Shown here piece by piece: positions 11,971 through 24,580 of a stretch of DNA of 64,000 nucleotides. The stretch is taken from the NCBI GenBank assembly GCA_036346275.1, contig CM070725.1, forward strand, positions 48,050,104 through 48,114,103, read 5' to 3'. A program made the translations under genes and the position numbers. Each line of letters begins with the position of its first letter. Positions within the stretch are counted from its first letter, which is position 1. The DNA comes from Otatea glauca (Eukaryota; Streptophyta; Magnoliopsida; Poales; Poaceae). Below the pieces are notes generated by a model. That model ran no database searches. It was not told where the DNA came from and was given only the letters and a program-made list of their open reading frames with translations.

Positions 11971-12204
11971 TTGTTAACTAGCAAGCTATCCTTGATCGTG
12001 GTCATTAACCAGCTAAGCAAACCGTTCCTTGAAGTAATACTTTTAGCGGATTGGTTCATCGCAGCAAGCAATGGATCACACGGATCTAGTAGTACTAGGG
12101 TAAACTCACAGTTTTACAGTAAAAAAAGCAGATCTGTGACATGTGTCGTTCTGTTTTTCTGAGGTTCCGGCGGATGCTTCCATTGCAATTGATTTGCTTC
12201 CTAA

Positions 12205-12480
12205 GGTCTTATTTTGGGGGCTTTAAGCCAACTTCCAACTTTAGAAAAGCCAGTAAATCTTCTTCTTTTTTTCAAACAGCTTAATTTTTTAGCGGTTTTT
12301 TGTATAAACTAGAAGTTATATATAACTAGCAAAAGCTAGAAATTGAAAGATGGGCTGTACATGCTTTTGCAGTTTATTGATGAAGGAAATTAGTTATTTG
12401 TCAAACGGTCTTTTATAAAAGATACCGCCACTTTTTAGCCTAGAAAGTAAAAAAAAAAGGGGCTCTTCAAATAAGCTCGA
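12205..12480 (+). repeat. MITE-like repeat, GGTCTTATTTTGGGGGCTT family
   Basis: The left end (GGTCTTATTTTGGGGGCTT, then TAAGCC) and the complemented right end (GAGCTTATTTGAAGAGCCCC) form imperfect inverted termini. The element is AT-rich and non-coding. A second copy in the opposite orientation lies at about 14100-14375. Such ends, close to GGTCCTGTTTGGGGGGCTT, are common in grass genomes. Confidence 0.45.
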
Positions 12481-12647
12481 AGGTGAAGGATCAATTGATA
12501 AAATGCCCTCACTTACATGTACCATTGATAAAATGACCCGTGATATCTCACTGACATATAGGTTCTAAGGGCACATGTCAATGAGATAAACGGGACATTT
12601 TATCAATTGCACCAAATAAAGTGGAGCATATAATCAATTCCCGTAAG

Positions 12648-12999
12648 CAGGGTTCACAAAACCGAATTTCAAAATTTACTTCGAAATTCGCGGTACGAAA
12701 ACCACAGAAACCGCTCGAAAACCGTCAAAAACCGAAAGGTTAATAAATCAATTTTTTAAAAAAATTCCAAAAAAATAGAAAACCGCTGCCAACTGGATGT
12801 TCATCGCAAACGGTTTTTGTGAGCGGTTTTTGATCGAAAACAGCGGTTTTTTACGAAAACCGAGCGCATAAATTTTTTCAAATTTTTTTTAAAATTTTTT
12901 GAATGGACCGGTTTATCGAATGTTTTTTGATTTCGAACCGTAGCAGTATGTACGAAAACCGCTGTTTTCAAGCGGTATTCGTCGGTTTTGTGAACCCTA
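12648..12999. mobile_element. Non-autonomous hAT element (MITE)
   Basis: The terminal inverted repeats are CAGGGTTCACAAAACCGA on the left and, complemented, TAGGGTTCACAAAACCGA on the right. The flanks CCCGTAAG (12640-12647) and CCCGCAAG (13000-13007) are an 8-bp target duplication with one mismatch. An 8-bp duplication and YAGGG ends are hAT hallmarks. The 352-bp interior is full of short inverted cggttttcg motifs and encodes nothing. Confidence 0.75.
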
Positions 13000-13007
13000 C
13001 CCGCAAG

Positions 13008-14097
13008 GTGAAAGACGTGTGGGGCTGGTTCACCGCAAGGCACCAATACAGGAGTACTCGATATACACACTAGTAACATTTTCAGTTCCTGTGGTTAGGC
13101 TACGGCTAGCAGAGAAACGGTGCTTCTGCATGTAGGGACTTGCTCCACAGCTCCAGTGGGCCATCTCATCACTGCAGCGACCGTTGGTAATAAATGGCCT
13201 TCGTTTGGTTTGCAGATCAGAAGGCCAGGAGGTATTAAAATGGCAATGTTAATTATAAGATAAGTAAATGAAACATAAATCTAATCGTTCAGAGGTAGGG
13301 GTAGAAGATACTAAGGTTACTTACGGTCTAGCCGAACGTAAGGGCTGCGCCAACCTTGGCTGACCCTCTGTTGAGTCTACCCTGCGTCTCTGCGTTCCTG
13401 TCACGCCTGAAACTTGCGTTGGTGCCGTACAATTAATATTGATGCCATTCAATCGCTCCATCTATACCCTTAATAATGCACCTAAGCATTCTTTTCTACG
13501 TTCACTCCAAATAATGCACCCACTAGAAATGGCCCAACATTCATGCACCCAGCGAAACGTCCCTAGAAACTTGCCTCTATCAAAATTAACCCCTCAGATC
13601 TTTCCTTAGCTTTACTCACCCACATCCGATGGCCATTGTTTAATGTGTCTAACTCATCTCGTGGCACCACAGATCTCCCCACCTCCAAAGATCATTTTAA
13701 GGAAAAGGAAACAAATATTCTGGAATTAAGAAAAAAAAACAAACGTTCTAAAAAAATGAAAAGATCATATATTACGTGTTGGGAAAAGAAATCATATATA
13801 TACGAACCTGACATGCATATGACCTCATCGGAAAATACTAGTCTTGCGCGCAATGACGCACGCACACATGCCACCGCCGACAGCATCACTTGCGCTTGCC
13901 GGTTGGATATTGCATTTGCATGCAGCAGTGGTTCGCGCGTCCTTGTGCTTCCAGCCCTGGCAAATTACTGACGTAATCTCGACCGTTACAAGCTGCTAGG
14001 GGTCAGATCCGCCATCTCAATCGAGGCCCACCTCCAAATTAACCAGCCCGAATCGAATCATGCATGCCGGTTCCAAGGCTTCTTTGCCAGAGTGTGG
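13008..14097. other. Intergenic DNA without a recognised gene
   Basis: Only short unrecognised open frames were seen. A 24-bp sequence at 13903-13926 also occurs inside the MULE-like relic at about 11672-11696. Confidence 0.3.
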
Positions 14098-14099
14098 AG

Positions 14100-14375
14100 A
14101 GCTGTGACTTTTCTAAAAAGTTATTTTTTTAGTTTTCTGAGTTAAAAAACGGCGGTAGTTTTTTATAAGAGATTATTTAATAAATAGCTAATTTTTTTTA
14201 GCAATAAGTTGCAAAAGTAGGTTCAGCTCAACTTTTCAGTTTTTGCTTTTTTAGTTATATGTGGCTTTTGACATAGCCAAAAGCCACTTAAAAACTAAGC
14301 TGTTTGAGGGGGCTTGCTGGTTTTTCAGAAGCTGAAACTGGCTTTAAGCCCCCCAAACAGGACCTATGTATGTCT
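14100..14375 (-). repeat. MITE-like repeat, second copy in inverse orientation
   Basis: The right end, complemented, reads GGTCCTGTTTGGGGGGCTTA, then AAGCCAGTTTC. This matches the left end of the copy at 12205 (GGTCTTATTTTGGGGGCTTT, then AAGCCAACTTC). The left boundary is approximate. It is non-coding. Confidence 0.45.
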
Positions 14376-16170
14376 CGATGTGACGCCGTGCAACGGTCGT
14401 TCCTTAGCTATATGGAGTATACTAGGTAGATATACGCGTTAAGCTGTGCCGGTACGAGAATAGTCGTATGACGAAGATAAAGTAGAGAAGCTTGTGAACA
14501 AACAGAGCATAAAATGGTCAAGGAATATCACAGTTTGTACACAACACAGATAGGCATGCAGCTTCTTTGTAGCTAACTATCTTCCTCATAGCTAACCCCA
14601 AAACCGCTCACATCCAAGAAATTATACTAAGAAAACCTCCGGCCAATCACAATATTGACATGACGTTCCATCTATAATAGAAGTTTAAGCTATGCAGAAC
14701 AATTTTACTATCCAAAGGAATAAACAACACCTAATGATTCATCTATAATGGAGGGCCCTAATATAATGGACTAAAGAGCAAGAATCTAATGCACCCAGGA
14801 CTGTCTAACCAGGATAGGAAATAGCAGAAAGATAGAAAATGAGGAATTGGCCTAACAATCTACATGTCGAACTGAAGATAGAATACAACACAAACATGTT
14901 GCCAGCAATAGTATAGATAGTGATAAGCACTGCCGACCCAAAAAATGTGAATCTAGAGCTACTCCATCACCATGCGAGTAGCTGAAATGCTAGATGGTTA
15001 GGGGCATCTAACTTTTAGCAGAAAGGATGTTTACCCCAAACTTATAGACCAAAAAGTGTCTAAAAGTAGACTAAAAAAATTACCAGGAATGGTGGCTTAC
15101 CTGTACTTGTAGCAATATTTTTTCCTATGCCATAATATTATCAGTAATTTCAACACAGATTGGATAATTCTTTGTAATCTCCTCCTTAAAATGATCATCA
15201 TGCGTATCATCCTGGTAGAAATGAATGTATGTGTCATAAGCACGATATATCCACTGAGAAGATAAGCAGACATTGCTACGCATATCATTCCTGGCTACCA
15301 GAATATATACCCCGGGATTATAGTATTCTATGTACACAATATCAAAATTAGTCTTACAACAAGAGAGGATTATACCTTTCTCTTCTTTTATTTAAGCATA
15401 TTTCCAAGACTACCACTTTGTTCTCCTAGATTTTCCAGTTGCCTCTGTGTTGAGAAGTGAAATTAGTTTTGGTAAGTTTAAAATAAGGCCTGATAAATGT
15501 ACATCAGGTAAGAGAAAATAATGCACATACCAAGCTTTCTTTAAGGGCCCTAACAATAGCATCTTTGTTCCCATGAAAGGACATGATAGGCATCGACATA
15601 CTCGGAAGTGCAGACTCTAAAAAACAGGTTTGGGGTTCATTGTGATGCAGATCTAAAAAGGCAGTCTCCTTAAACCTTGCGAAGATTTTCTAGCTTAATA
15701 TAATGTTAAACTCCCATCGCTCTTCTGTCAAGAATAGACATGAAGGGATGGTGCTCCTTAAGACCTCGTTCAATATAAAAATCACCATGACAGCTTGGTT
15801 AAGATTAGTAGCAAACAGATTTAATAGAGGAGGCTCGTAAAACGCAGTAGCAGAAATATATGGATGAGAAAATAAAATTTCCATCAAAGAAATATTGGTT
15901 TGTATATAATGAGCTTCATAATGATGAGTTCCAAAGAGCATTAAAAATGTGAAATACTATAATCTTTCAGTATGTAGGCACAATGAAGCAACAGTCAATA
16001 GCCAAGGCAAGAAAAAAAGTAGATCTATACACATGAACCAATCGTATTCCGTTAATGGTCGGGCTGCAACCTGCATCATCGTACAACCACAATTAGCATA
16101 GTAATCACAGATGCAATGAGAACAACCCCCACATGCGCTCATCAGATCCAGATCCAAAAATTCGAGAAGA
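14376..16170. other. Intergenic DNA without a recognised gene
   Basis: AT-rich sequence with short open frames on both strands. None resembles a known family and no repeat boundaries were found. Confidence 0.3.
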
Positions 16171-16174
16171 CTAA

Positions 16175-16405
16175 GGCCCTATTTGACAGAGCTCTAGATC
16201 CCAGCTCCACCTCAGATCTAGAGCTTGTAGGCTAACATAAAGTGAATTAAGTTTATATTTTTAGTCTAAAATGTAAACAAGATGACCCATCTAAACGCTC
16301 TTAATGTACCCATAGCTCCAGCTCTATAAATTTCTGGAGCTAGGAATACCCTACACTACCAACTCTACGGATTTTGGTGGAGCTGGGGCTATGCCAAACA
16401 CCATC
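16175..16405. mobile_element. Tourist-like (PIF/Harbinger) MITE, TSD TAA
   Basis: The left end is GGCCCTATTTGACAGAGCTC and the complemented right end is GATGGTGTTTGGCATAGCCC; both continue into CCAGCTCCACC. The element is flanked by TAA on each side (16172-16174, 16406-16408), the usual PIF/Harbinger target duplication. It is 231 bp long and non-coding. Confidence 0.65.
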
Positions 16406-16408
16406 TAA

Positions 16409-17445
16409 ACCTAGAAGGAAAAATACTTAAGCGTTATTGCAAGTCAATCAGTGTCAAAAAGAAAAGAAATCATGAACCCTCACTGCAATTGTATTGTTAT
16501 TCTGGAAGGATGTAGCTGCCGACAAGTAGTCCCTGAATAATACAATTGCATTTTTCAAAGTTTGATACTGCATATAGTATTGAATTTTAAGGTATGGATT
16601 AAATCTTCGCCATTCCTTGCTTACCTCCCATCAAAGAAAAAAATCATCTTCCTAGTACAACTGCACTTGTCAAAGAAGTCTCCATTTGTCAAAATCATCT
16701 TCCTATTACAAGTATCCCCTAAATAATACAAATGTATTTGTCAAAGTTTGACGCTGCACATAATATTGAATATTGGCTTAAGGTATGGATTAGATCTTTG
16801 CCATTCCATGTTGACCTCCCATCAAAGAAGAAAAAAATCATCTTCCTAGTACAAGAATAGTATTTGTTATCAACAGGAAAGATGGGAAACCACCATCTAA
16901 GAATGACACTCTACATAAGTACTTGAGCATATCTCCAAAGAAGTCCAAGACAGGCTATCTATAACGCCACACCAACTCCTATAATTATACACCTCATTTG
17001 CAATGTCTAACAACCAATCATGATTACCCATCAAAAACACTCTCTACCATGGACAAGAAAATAAGTGATAACTAAACTTTCCATTAACATGACCAAATGA
17101 CTCGAGAGAAAACACTAACTTTTAATGATCTAATACTAATTATGGCAATCAAGATCTAGAAAGAATTGTACTGTGATCTCTAACAGCCTACCCACACAAC
17201 AACGCTCGTTTTCTATCACAGAAGACTTGCCATCAACGAAGTCAGCTAACATTCAATTTGCATAATTACAACAAGAAAACTTGAACATTCTCCACATCTG
17301 TATAAAGATCTTAGACCACCATACTAATCGAGATCTACTAAAGAGGTAACAGAAACAAGGCAACGCGCAAAAAAAGCATTGAGTTTTCCACAATTTTTCA
17401 GAACTGGCATGAAAGCGTGTAAGTTCAAGCTCCATTAGATTGTTG
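16409..17445. other. Intergenic DNA without a recognised gene
   Basis: No coding region was recognised. Two related segments near 16520-16640 and 16690-16860 share phrases such as aatacaa..gtcaaagtttga and accTCCCATCAAAGAA, which suggests an old local duplication of about 195 bp. Confidence 0.3.
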
Positions 17446-17900
17446 GTGGTTAATGACAAAGCTAAATATGAGACTAACTCCTTTATTCAAAATGATATTT
17501 ATTAGTCTCATTTGGATGATCAATTAGAAAATATCGAAGGTGTGCATCATATATCATATTGTTATATTATCTTGTTGCATTCCTTGGATATAAAATACAT
17601 GGTGATTAATGATAAATTCAAATGTGAGACTAACATGCTTGTTGAGTCTAACATTTATTAGCCTCATTGGGATGAAAAAATGATAATATAAAAGGTATGT
17701 ATCCAATATCACAATATTATATCTTGTTGCATTACTTGATACAAAATTTATTATGATTAATGACAAATCCAATTGTAAGACTAACACCTTTATTAATTCA
17801 AATCTTTTAATAGTCTCAAATTGTATGAAATGATGGAAACATCAAAGGTATGCATCCAATCTAATGTTATTATATCATGTTGCATTCCTTAAATTCAAAA
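17446..17900 (+). repeat. Three tandem units of about 150-156 bp
   Basis: The phrase (g/t)ttaatgacaaa followed by gagactaac recurs near 17470, 17626 and 17777. Each unit ends with atc..gttgcattcctt and a short spacer. The units have drifted by substitutions and small indels. A copy in reverse orientation lies near 27400-27500, so the tandem block belongs to the larger repeat family of this region. Confidence 0.6.
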
Positions 17901-18328
17901 TATAGGAGACCTTCACAAAAGTTTCAATTTGAATATGTGCATATTTTTATATATATATATATATATATCATGATGTTTCACTAGTATCGATCCCTTTCCT
18001 TTTCCATATATATATTGAGGATCCATACTATGAAAGACATCATTTGAGTATATGGTATTTGTGTAGTTATCGTATACTCATGATGATTTAAATATAGGGT
18101 GAATGTAAGGTTGAGGATGCAGACTGGAGGGGGATGAATAGGCGGTATTAAATTTTCTTCTATAATTTATTACAAACGCCTAAGCACCTTATGACAAAAC
18201 CTTAACAATAAATATAATGCGGAAGCGATAAACTAAGGTTTTGACAATTAAGGCATAAATCAACTGAGCTCACTAAGTGCACTAACTAATCATGTCTTTA
18301 ACAATAATTTGCCATCCTAAAAACAATC

Positions 18329-19236
18329 TGTTAGAAATTGGTCCATTGGGTGGCCCATTTCCTTTAATTCCAAAGCATGCATGGTTTAGTACCATATTGC
18401 CTAGCCAAGTGGAGGAAAGGCAACTTAAAAGGAGGAGTCCTTGCCACCTCTTGAATAATGACACTTGGCATGAGAATGGCATAGGGTGTACAGTGGCTAA
18501 ACACACACACGCACGCGCGCGCGTTCGCGTATTTTCGCGTGAAAATTCACGTGACTTGCGACGAGCGCATCGCGCCGTAATGTGTATCCCGACACTTTGA
18601 ATTCACCTTTTGTTTTATGAACCCTGCATTTATCTCTCCATTCAACTGCTTTAAATGCGATTTAAACATATATTTGAATTCTCGTGTCATTATGCGATCG
18701 ATTACTAGTGAGTTAATTGACATTATTTGTCGCATTAGTAATCGCCGCATTTAATCGACATCATAAGGTCGATTTCTTGTGCGAGTGTATATAAACTCCT
18801 CGAGACGCCCGTGACGTAGAGATCTGAAATTCCTCCTCCATTCTTCCTCCTCAACTCTAAGTGCTATATCTTGTTGTGTTATGTTGTTGAACTGTGCCGC
18901 CTTCCTCCTCGGCGTGCACCGTGAAGGAGGTGAGCGGTATCTCGAACTATTGCCGCAGAGTTCACTTGCACGAGGCGGCAATAAGGTTTCTGGCGCATGA
19001 CGCGACGACCGCTCTCGCTTCTTCCTCGACATCGACTACTTCCACGTCTGTGTTGCTTCCTTTTCTTCAACAAGCCCAATAGTAAGTAATTCGAGCGATA
19101 AAACAATTCCGCTACCATACAATTCTTGAGCATATTCAAGTACAATGTGTTACCCGTTGTTTTATGCATCTCTAGTCTTTGTTACTTTTGCCTCAATTTA
19201 AAATCTGGAATAAAAACATTGCACCAACTTCCAACA
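18329..19236 (+). repeat. 5' LTR of the copia element
   Basis: It runs from TGTTAGAAATTGG to CCAACTTCCAACA (908 bp). A likely promoter box, GTATATAAACTC, lies at about 18786. It is collinear with the 3' LTR but differs by clusters of small indels, mostly in GC-rich spots. Confidence 0.85.
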
Positions 19237-19539
19237 TTCCGAAACCTTATTGTGAATATTTTTGTGAATCAAAGAATGGTCGGTGCTTGGATGCAATGAA
19301 ACACGAGAGGTTTTCGTGTCAATTTCAGATGGCGACATAAGAGCCAAGTTTTGGCTCATGTCATTGAGGTTGTGGTGGGTGATCCACCCACGTATCCATT
19401 TACGATTGACCGTAACTGCAGTTTGACGGTCGAACAACACCGCACTAGGTCGCTTTCCGACTATTTTGGCAGATCGGCTCTATGATGTGTATATGAATTA
19501 CACATCCGCCATCGAGTTGTGGGATGCACTTGACCGTAA

Positions 19540-20060
19540 ATATGCCGAAGTGAAGTCGGTCGTTGGTTGTATGTGTGTGAGCAATTTTTGATTTTAGCAT
19601 GGATGATGCTAAGTCGATTATTGCACAAGCACACGAACTCCAACTACTAGTTGGCGAGATTGCGATTTGGGTTGTGCATTGCCTCCTAAGTTTGTGGTCG
19701 GGCATTGTTGCCAAACTTCCTCAACTTGGAGGATTTTGCCACTAGCTTAAAGCACAAAAGGAAGAGATTTCATTGAGGATCTCATTGCCCTTGATGTGGA
19801 AGAAAAGGCGAGAGCAAAAGATGCACCAAGCACCTCTAATCGTAACAATGCCAATGTCGTTGAGAAGAAATCATATGGCAAGAACTTCAAAGGCCATAAA
19901 CCGAACAAGACAACTAGCTTTAAAAAGAAGAAAATTGAGAAAAGGGACATCAAGAACATCACTGTTTTGTGTGCGGAAAGGATGGTCATATGGCAAAAGA
20001 CCTGTCGCTATCGCAAAAATAGGACAAATGAACCGGCAAGAAAAATGCCAACGTGACCAT
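19540..20060 (+). pseudogene. Copia gag remnant with zinc knuckle
   Basis: The frame includes a basic Lys-rich stretch and, at about 19963-20015, the CCHC zinc-knuckle pattern (CFVCGKDGHMAKD, followed by a displaced final Cys). A one-base surplus before the last Cys breaks the frame. The upstream gag part is also interrupted. In an intact element this protein packages the RNA; here it is non-functional. Confidence 0.7.
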
Positions 20061-20271
20061 AGGCGAGGCCTCGACTTCGGGAGGGTATGGTAATTCTCCG
20101 TTGTCTTTTCAAGATGTCAATCCACCGATTGGTGGGTTGATCCGTGCTAATGTTCACGTGTGTTCGATGTTTCCTTATTTTCTTCTTATCGATACCGGGC
20201 TTCCTCCGTCCTAATGGGGAACGGTCGCATGCTTCGTTTCTTAGTGTTGGCACGGTGGATCTGAAGCTTAC

Positions 20272-22860
20272 TTGTGGAAGATTGTCCACTTGAAGAACGT
20301 GCGGCAAGATGCGTCGACAATAAAAAAGAACCTCGTTAGTGGTTCTCTCCTATGCAGGGATGGTTATAAGCTAGTATTTGAGTCAAATAAAGTTGTAATA
20401 TCAAAGTATGGGAACTTTGTTGGTAAAGGCTATGAGAGTGGAGGCTTGTTCCGCCTCAGTACTCTAGAGTCTTGTTATAATATGAATATTGCAACTGGTT
20501 TGAATAAATGTGAGGCCAATATTTGGCATTCTCATTTTTGTCATATTGGTTTTGATAGCATTGCTCGAATGTCCAGATTACAATTAATTCCAAAATGTGA
20601 TATTGTCAAAGGATCAAAGTGCCATTCTTGTGTGCAAGCAAAGCAACCTAGAAAACCCTTCAAGGGATTAGATGAAGAAAAGAACTTGGCACCACTAGAT
20701 CTTGTCCATTCTGACCTGTGTGAGATGAATGGATTGTTGACAAAAGGAGGCAAAAGATATTTTCTAACTTTTATAGATGATGCAACACGTTATTGTTATG
20801 TGTATTTGCTGAAAACAAAGGATGAAGCTTTAAACTACTTCAAAATTTATAAGGTCGAGGTTGAGAACCAACTAGAAAAGAAAATTAAACGACTAAGGTC
20901 CGATCGTGGAGGAGAGTATATCTCTCATGAATTCTCCGCCTGCTCGAGCATGGTATAATCCATGAAGTTACACCACCATATTCTCCCCAATCAAATGGGG
21001 TAGTGAGAGGAAAACCGAACACTAATGACTTGGTGAATGCCATGTTGGAGAGTGCCAGATGCCTAAAATGTGGTGGGGAAGCTATATTAATAAGCAAATT
21101 TTGTCCTAAACAGAGTAATCACTAAAAGCGTGAGATTACTCCGTATGAGGGATGGAAGGAGAGAAAACCCAATGTTAATTTTCTGCGAACTTGGGGGTGT
21201 TTGGCAAAGGTCAATATACCATTGCAGAAAAAGAGAAAGCTTGGACCTAAAACAGTCGATTGTATTTTTCTAGGATATGCACATAATAAAGACGGCCTAT
21301 AGATTTTTAGTAGTAAAATCAGAAACTCCTGAGATTATTGCTAACTCAATAATGGAGTCCAGAGATGCTTCATTTTTTGAGGATATTTATCCTATGAGAG
21401 CAGGTAGTACTTCAAGAACTGAGAATAATCAATCTGATAATAATAATAATAATAATATTGAACCTACCACTATTTCTAAACCAATAAGTGATACACTACC
21501 AGTAGAAGATAATTCTGAGGAGGATAACAATTTAGTCACAGAGGTTCCTCGTAGGAGCAAGAGACAAAGGGTTGAGAAAACCTTTGGCGACGACTTTATT
21601 GTATACCTCGTGGATGATGTGCCAAAATCTCTTTCAGAGGCTTATGCACTACCTGATGCTGAGTATTGGAAAGAGGCGGTCCAGAGCGAGATGGATTCCA
21701 TCATGGCTAATGGGACTTGGGAGATCACCGATCTTCCTATTGGGTGCAAAACTGTTGGATGCAAGTGGATTTTCAAAAGAAAATGAGGCCGATGGTACTG
21801 TTGATAAGTACAAGGCAAGACTTGTGGCCAAGGGTTATACCCAGTAAAAAGGAGAGGATTATTTTGATACTTATTCTCCTGTAGCCAGATTAACCACCAT
21901 TAGAGTGCTCATAGCATTAGATGCTTCCCATGGTCTACACGTCCATCAAATGGATGTAAAGACAGCTTTCCTTAATGGAGAGTTGGAGGAAGAAATCTAT
22001 ATGGAGCAACCAGATGTTTATATGATTACTGGACAGGAAAATAAAGTGTGCAAATTATTAAAATCCTTGTATGGCCTAAAGCAGGCTCCTAAGCAATGGC
22101 ACGAAAAGTTTGATAAAACTTTGATATCTGCTGGTTTTCTTGTTAATGAGGCGATAAGTGTGTATACTATCGTTATGGTGGGGTCAATGTGTTATTTTGT
22201 GTTTGTATGTTGATGACATACTTATATTTGGGACAAACACTCTTTGTAATTGACGAGGTCAAAACTTTCTTATCTCGATGCTTTGATATGAAAGACTTGG
22301 GAGAGGCAGATGTTATTCGAATATTAAATTGATCAAAAATGAGGATGGGATCATTTTGCACCAATCCCATTATGCTGAGAAAATTTTGAGTCAATTCGGG
22401 TTTGAGAATTGCAAAATCTCCCCAACACCTTATGATCCAAGTGTTAAGCTTCGGAAAAATCAAGGGTTAGGAAAAGATCAATTGAGATATTCACAAATTA
22501 TTGGGTCCCATATGTATCTAGCTGGTGCCACAAGACCTGATATCTCATTTTCTGTGAGCAAATTAAGCTGGTTTACATCTAACCCAGGAAATGATCATTG
22601 GGAGGTACTTGAAAGGGTGTTGCGCTACTTGAGAGGAACAACATCTTATGGAATACACTATACTAGGTATCCATCTGTTTTAGAAGGATATAGTGATTCC
22701 AATTGGATCTCGATGCGGATGAGATCAAAGCTACAAGTGGTTATGTTTTTCTTTAGCCGGTGTCATAGCTTTCATGGAGGTCTTGCAAGCAGACCATATT
22801 GACGAGGTCAACCATGGAAGCTGAACTCGTAGCACTAGACACGACCCATCGTTGAGGCCG
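20272..22860 (+). pseudogene. Copia pol remnant: integrase, reverse transcriptase, RNase H
   Basis: Domains are spread over several frames. At 20272-20958 is the GAG-pre-integrase zinc motif (WHSHFCHIGFD, CHSCVQAKQPRK) and the integrase core start (LDLVHSDLCEMNG, FLTFIDDATRYCYVY, SDRGGEY). At 21277-21786 is the spacer with ESRDASFFEDIYPM and the reverse-transcriptase start (YWKEAVQSEMDSI, GCKWIFKRK). At 21788-22150 are DKYKARLVAKGYTQ, MDVKTAFLNGEL and LYGLKQAPKQWHEKF. The YVDDILIF motif at about 22205 lies in another frame. At 22329-22800 are YSQIIGSHMYLAGATRPDI and the RNase H start (EGYSDSNWIS). Breaks include a frameshift near 21784, a TAA at about 21847 and lost frame around 20957 and 22150-22320. 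Confidence 0.85.
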
Positions 22861-23704
22861 AATGGCTTAGAGAGCTATTGTTGGACTTGCCATTGGTTGA
22901 GAAACCAATACCGCGATCTTAATGTATCGCGATAACCAAACAAAGTGTTGACTAAGGTTATGAGTACTAAGGATAACATGAAGTCCTCCGGACATGTGAA
23001 GCGAGGCTTAAAATCGAGAAAATTGAGAAACTCCGGAGTTATTGCTGTGAATTATATTCGATCGAGAAAAATCGACAGATCCTTTTACAAAGGACTTGCA
23101 AGGAAAGCGATTTCCATTGCGTCTATGGACATGGGCATGAGGCCCGTTTGAGTTACACCACAACAAGAACCCATATCTTCCCGATCGGAGATCCAGTGAA
23201 TTAGGTAATGGAAAAACAAGTTGATGTTGTAACAAGAGAGTATATATTATTGAATTGTACCTATGTCCTAATAGACAAAGTACTCTTGATCTGGAAGGTT
23301 GGCTTAAAGCCTTAATGTATTCTAGTGTTTAAAAATAAAGGTATTGGCCTACAGGATACCTATAATGAATACACCTACTTGAGCTCAACTGTGAGGTCGC
23401 ATTCACGAGAATTGGGCATTCCTAGAAAGCTCATGAGCGATAAGGAGCATGACCATATAACGCTCCATTTAGGCGTGGTTTATTGGCGACCTAGTATCGC
23501 TTGTGATTTTTAAGTGAAGTCGATCACTAAAAGTTGTGAATTCAAGGCATAGTCCATTCATCACCGTGAGAGGATGAACCTTGCTAATCTAGGTGCAAGT
23601 TCAACCCGTGCAGGACTTACACCAAAAGATCGGTATATTAACAATACATCAAGATAGCAATCTTTGTTATCTTTTTCGTTGTTTGCTTTGGAATTGGTGA
23701 GGAT

Positions 23705-24580
23705 TGTTAGAAATTGGCCCATTGGGTGGCCCATTTCCTTTAATTCCAAAGCATGCATGGTTTAGTACCATATTGCCTAGCCAAGTGGAGGAAAGGCAAC
23801 TTAAAAGGAGGAGTCCTTGCCACCTCTTGAATAATGACACTTGGCATGAGAATGGCATAGGGTGTACAGTGGCTAACACACACACGCTGCGCAGGCTGTC
23901 ACAGATTTTCACGTGAAAATTGGCGTGACTTGCGACAGAGCCATCGCGCAGCGTCGTAATGTGTATCCCGACACTTTGAATTCACCTTTTGTTTTATGAA
24001 CCCTGCATTTATCTCTCCATTCAACTGCTTAAATGCGATTTAAACATATATTTGAATTCTGTGTCATTATGCGATCGATTATTAGTAATCGCCGCATTTA
24101 ATCGACATCATGAGGTCGGGCTTGTGCGAGTGTATATAAACTCTCGAGACGCCCAGACAGATATGTAATTCCTTCTCCATTCTTCCTCCTCAACTCTAAG
24201 TGCTATATCTTTGTTGTGTTCTTATTTGTTGAACTGCTACGCCTTCCTCCTGCGTGCACCATGAAGGAGGGTGAGCGGTATCTCCGAACTATTGCCGCAG
24301 AGTTCACTTGCACGAGGCGGCAATAAGGTTTCTGGCTGCGCATCAGTAGCGACCGCTCGCTTCTTCCTCGACATCGACTACTTCCACGTCTCATACGCTT
24401 CCTTTTCTTCAACAAGCCCAATAGTAAGTAATTGAGCGATAAAACAATTCCGTTACCATACAATTCTTGAGCATATTCTGAAGTACAATGTGTTACCTGC
24501 TGTTTTATGCATCTCTAGTCTTTTGTTACTTTTGCCTCAATTTAAAATCTGGAATAAAAACATTGCACCAACTTCCAACA
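23705..24580 (+). repeat. 3' LTR of the copia element
   Basis: It runs from TGTTAGAAATTGGCCC to CCAACTTCCAACA (876 bp). A purine-rich tract (ggaattggtgagg) lies just before it. It is 32 bp shorter than the 5' LTR owing to scattered indels. Confidence 0.85.

Larger units (their letters stand above)
18329..24580 (+). mobile_element. Ty1/copia LTR retrotransposon, full-length but decayed (TSD CAATC)
   Basis: The element is 6,252 bp with two LTRs and a 5-bp target duplication CAATC (18324-18328, 24581-24585). Its domains occur in copia order: gag with a CCHC zinc knuckle, protease region, integrase, then reverse transcriptase and RNase H. All are broken by stops and frameshifts, so it cannot encode a working polyprotein. 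It is inserted in the left arm of the LTR-like inverted repeat and is therefore younger than that arm. Confidence 0.88.
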
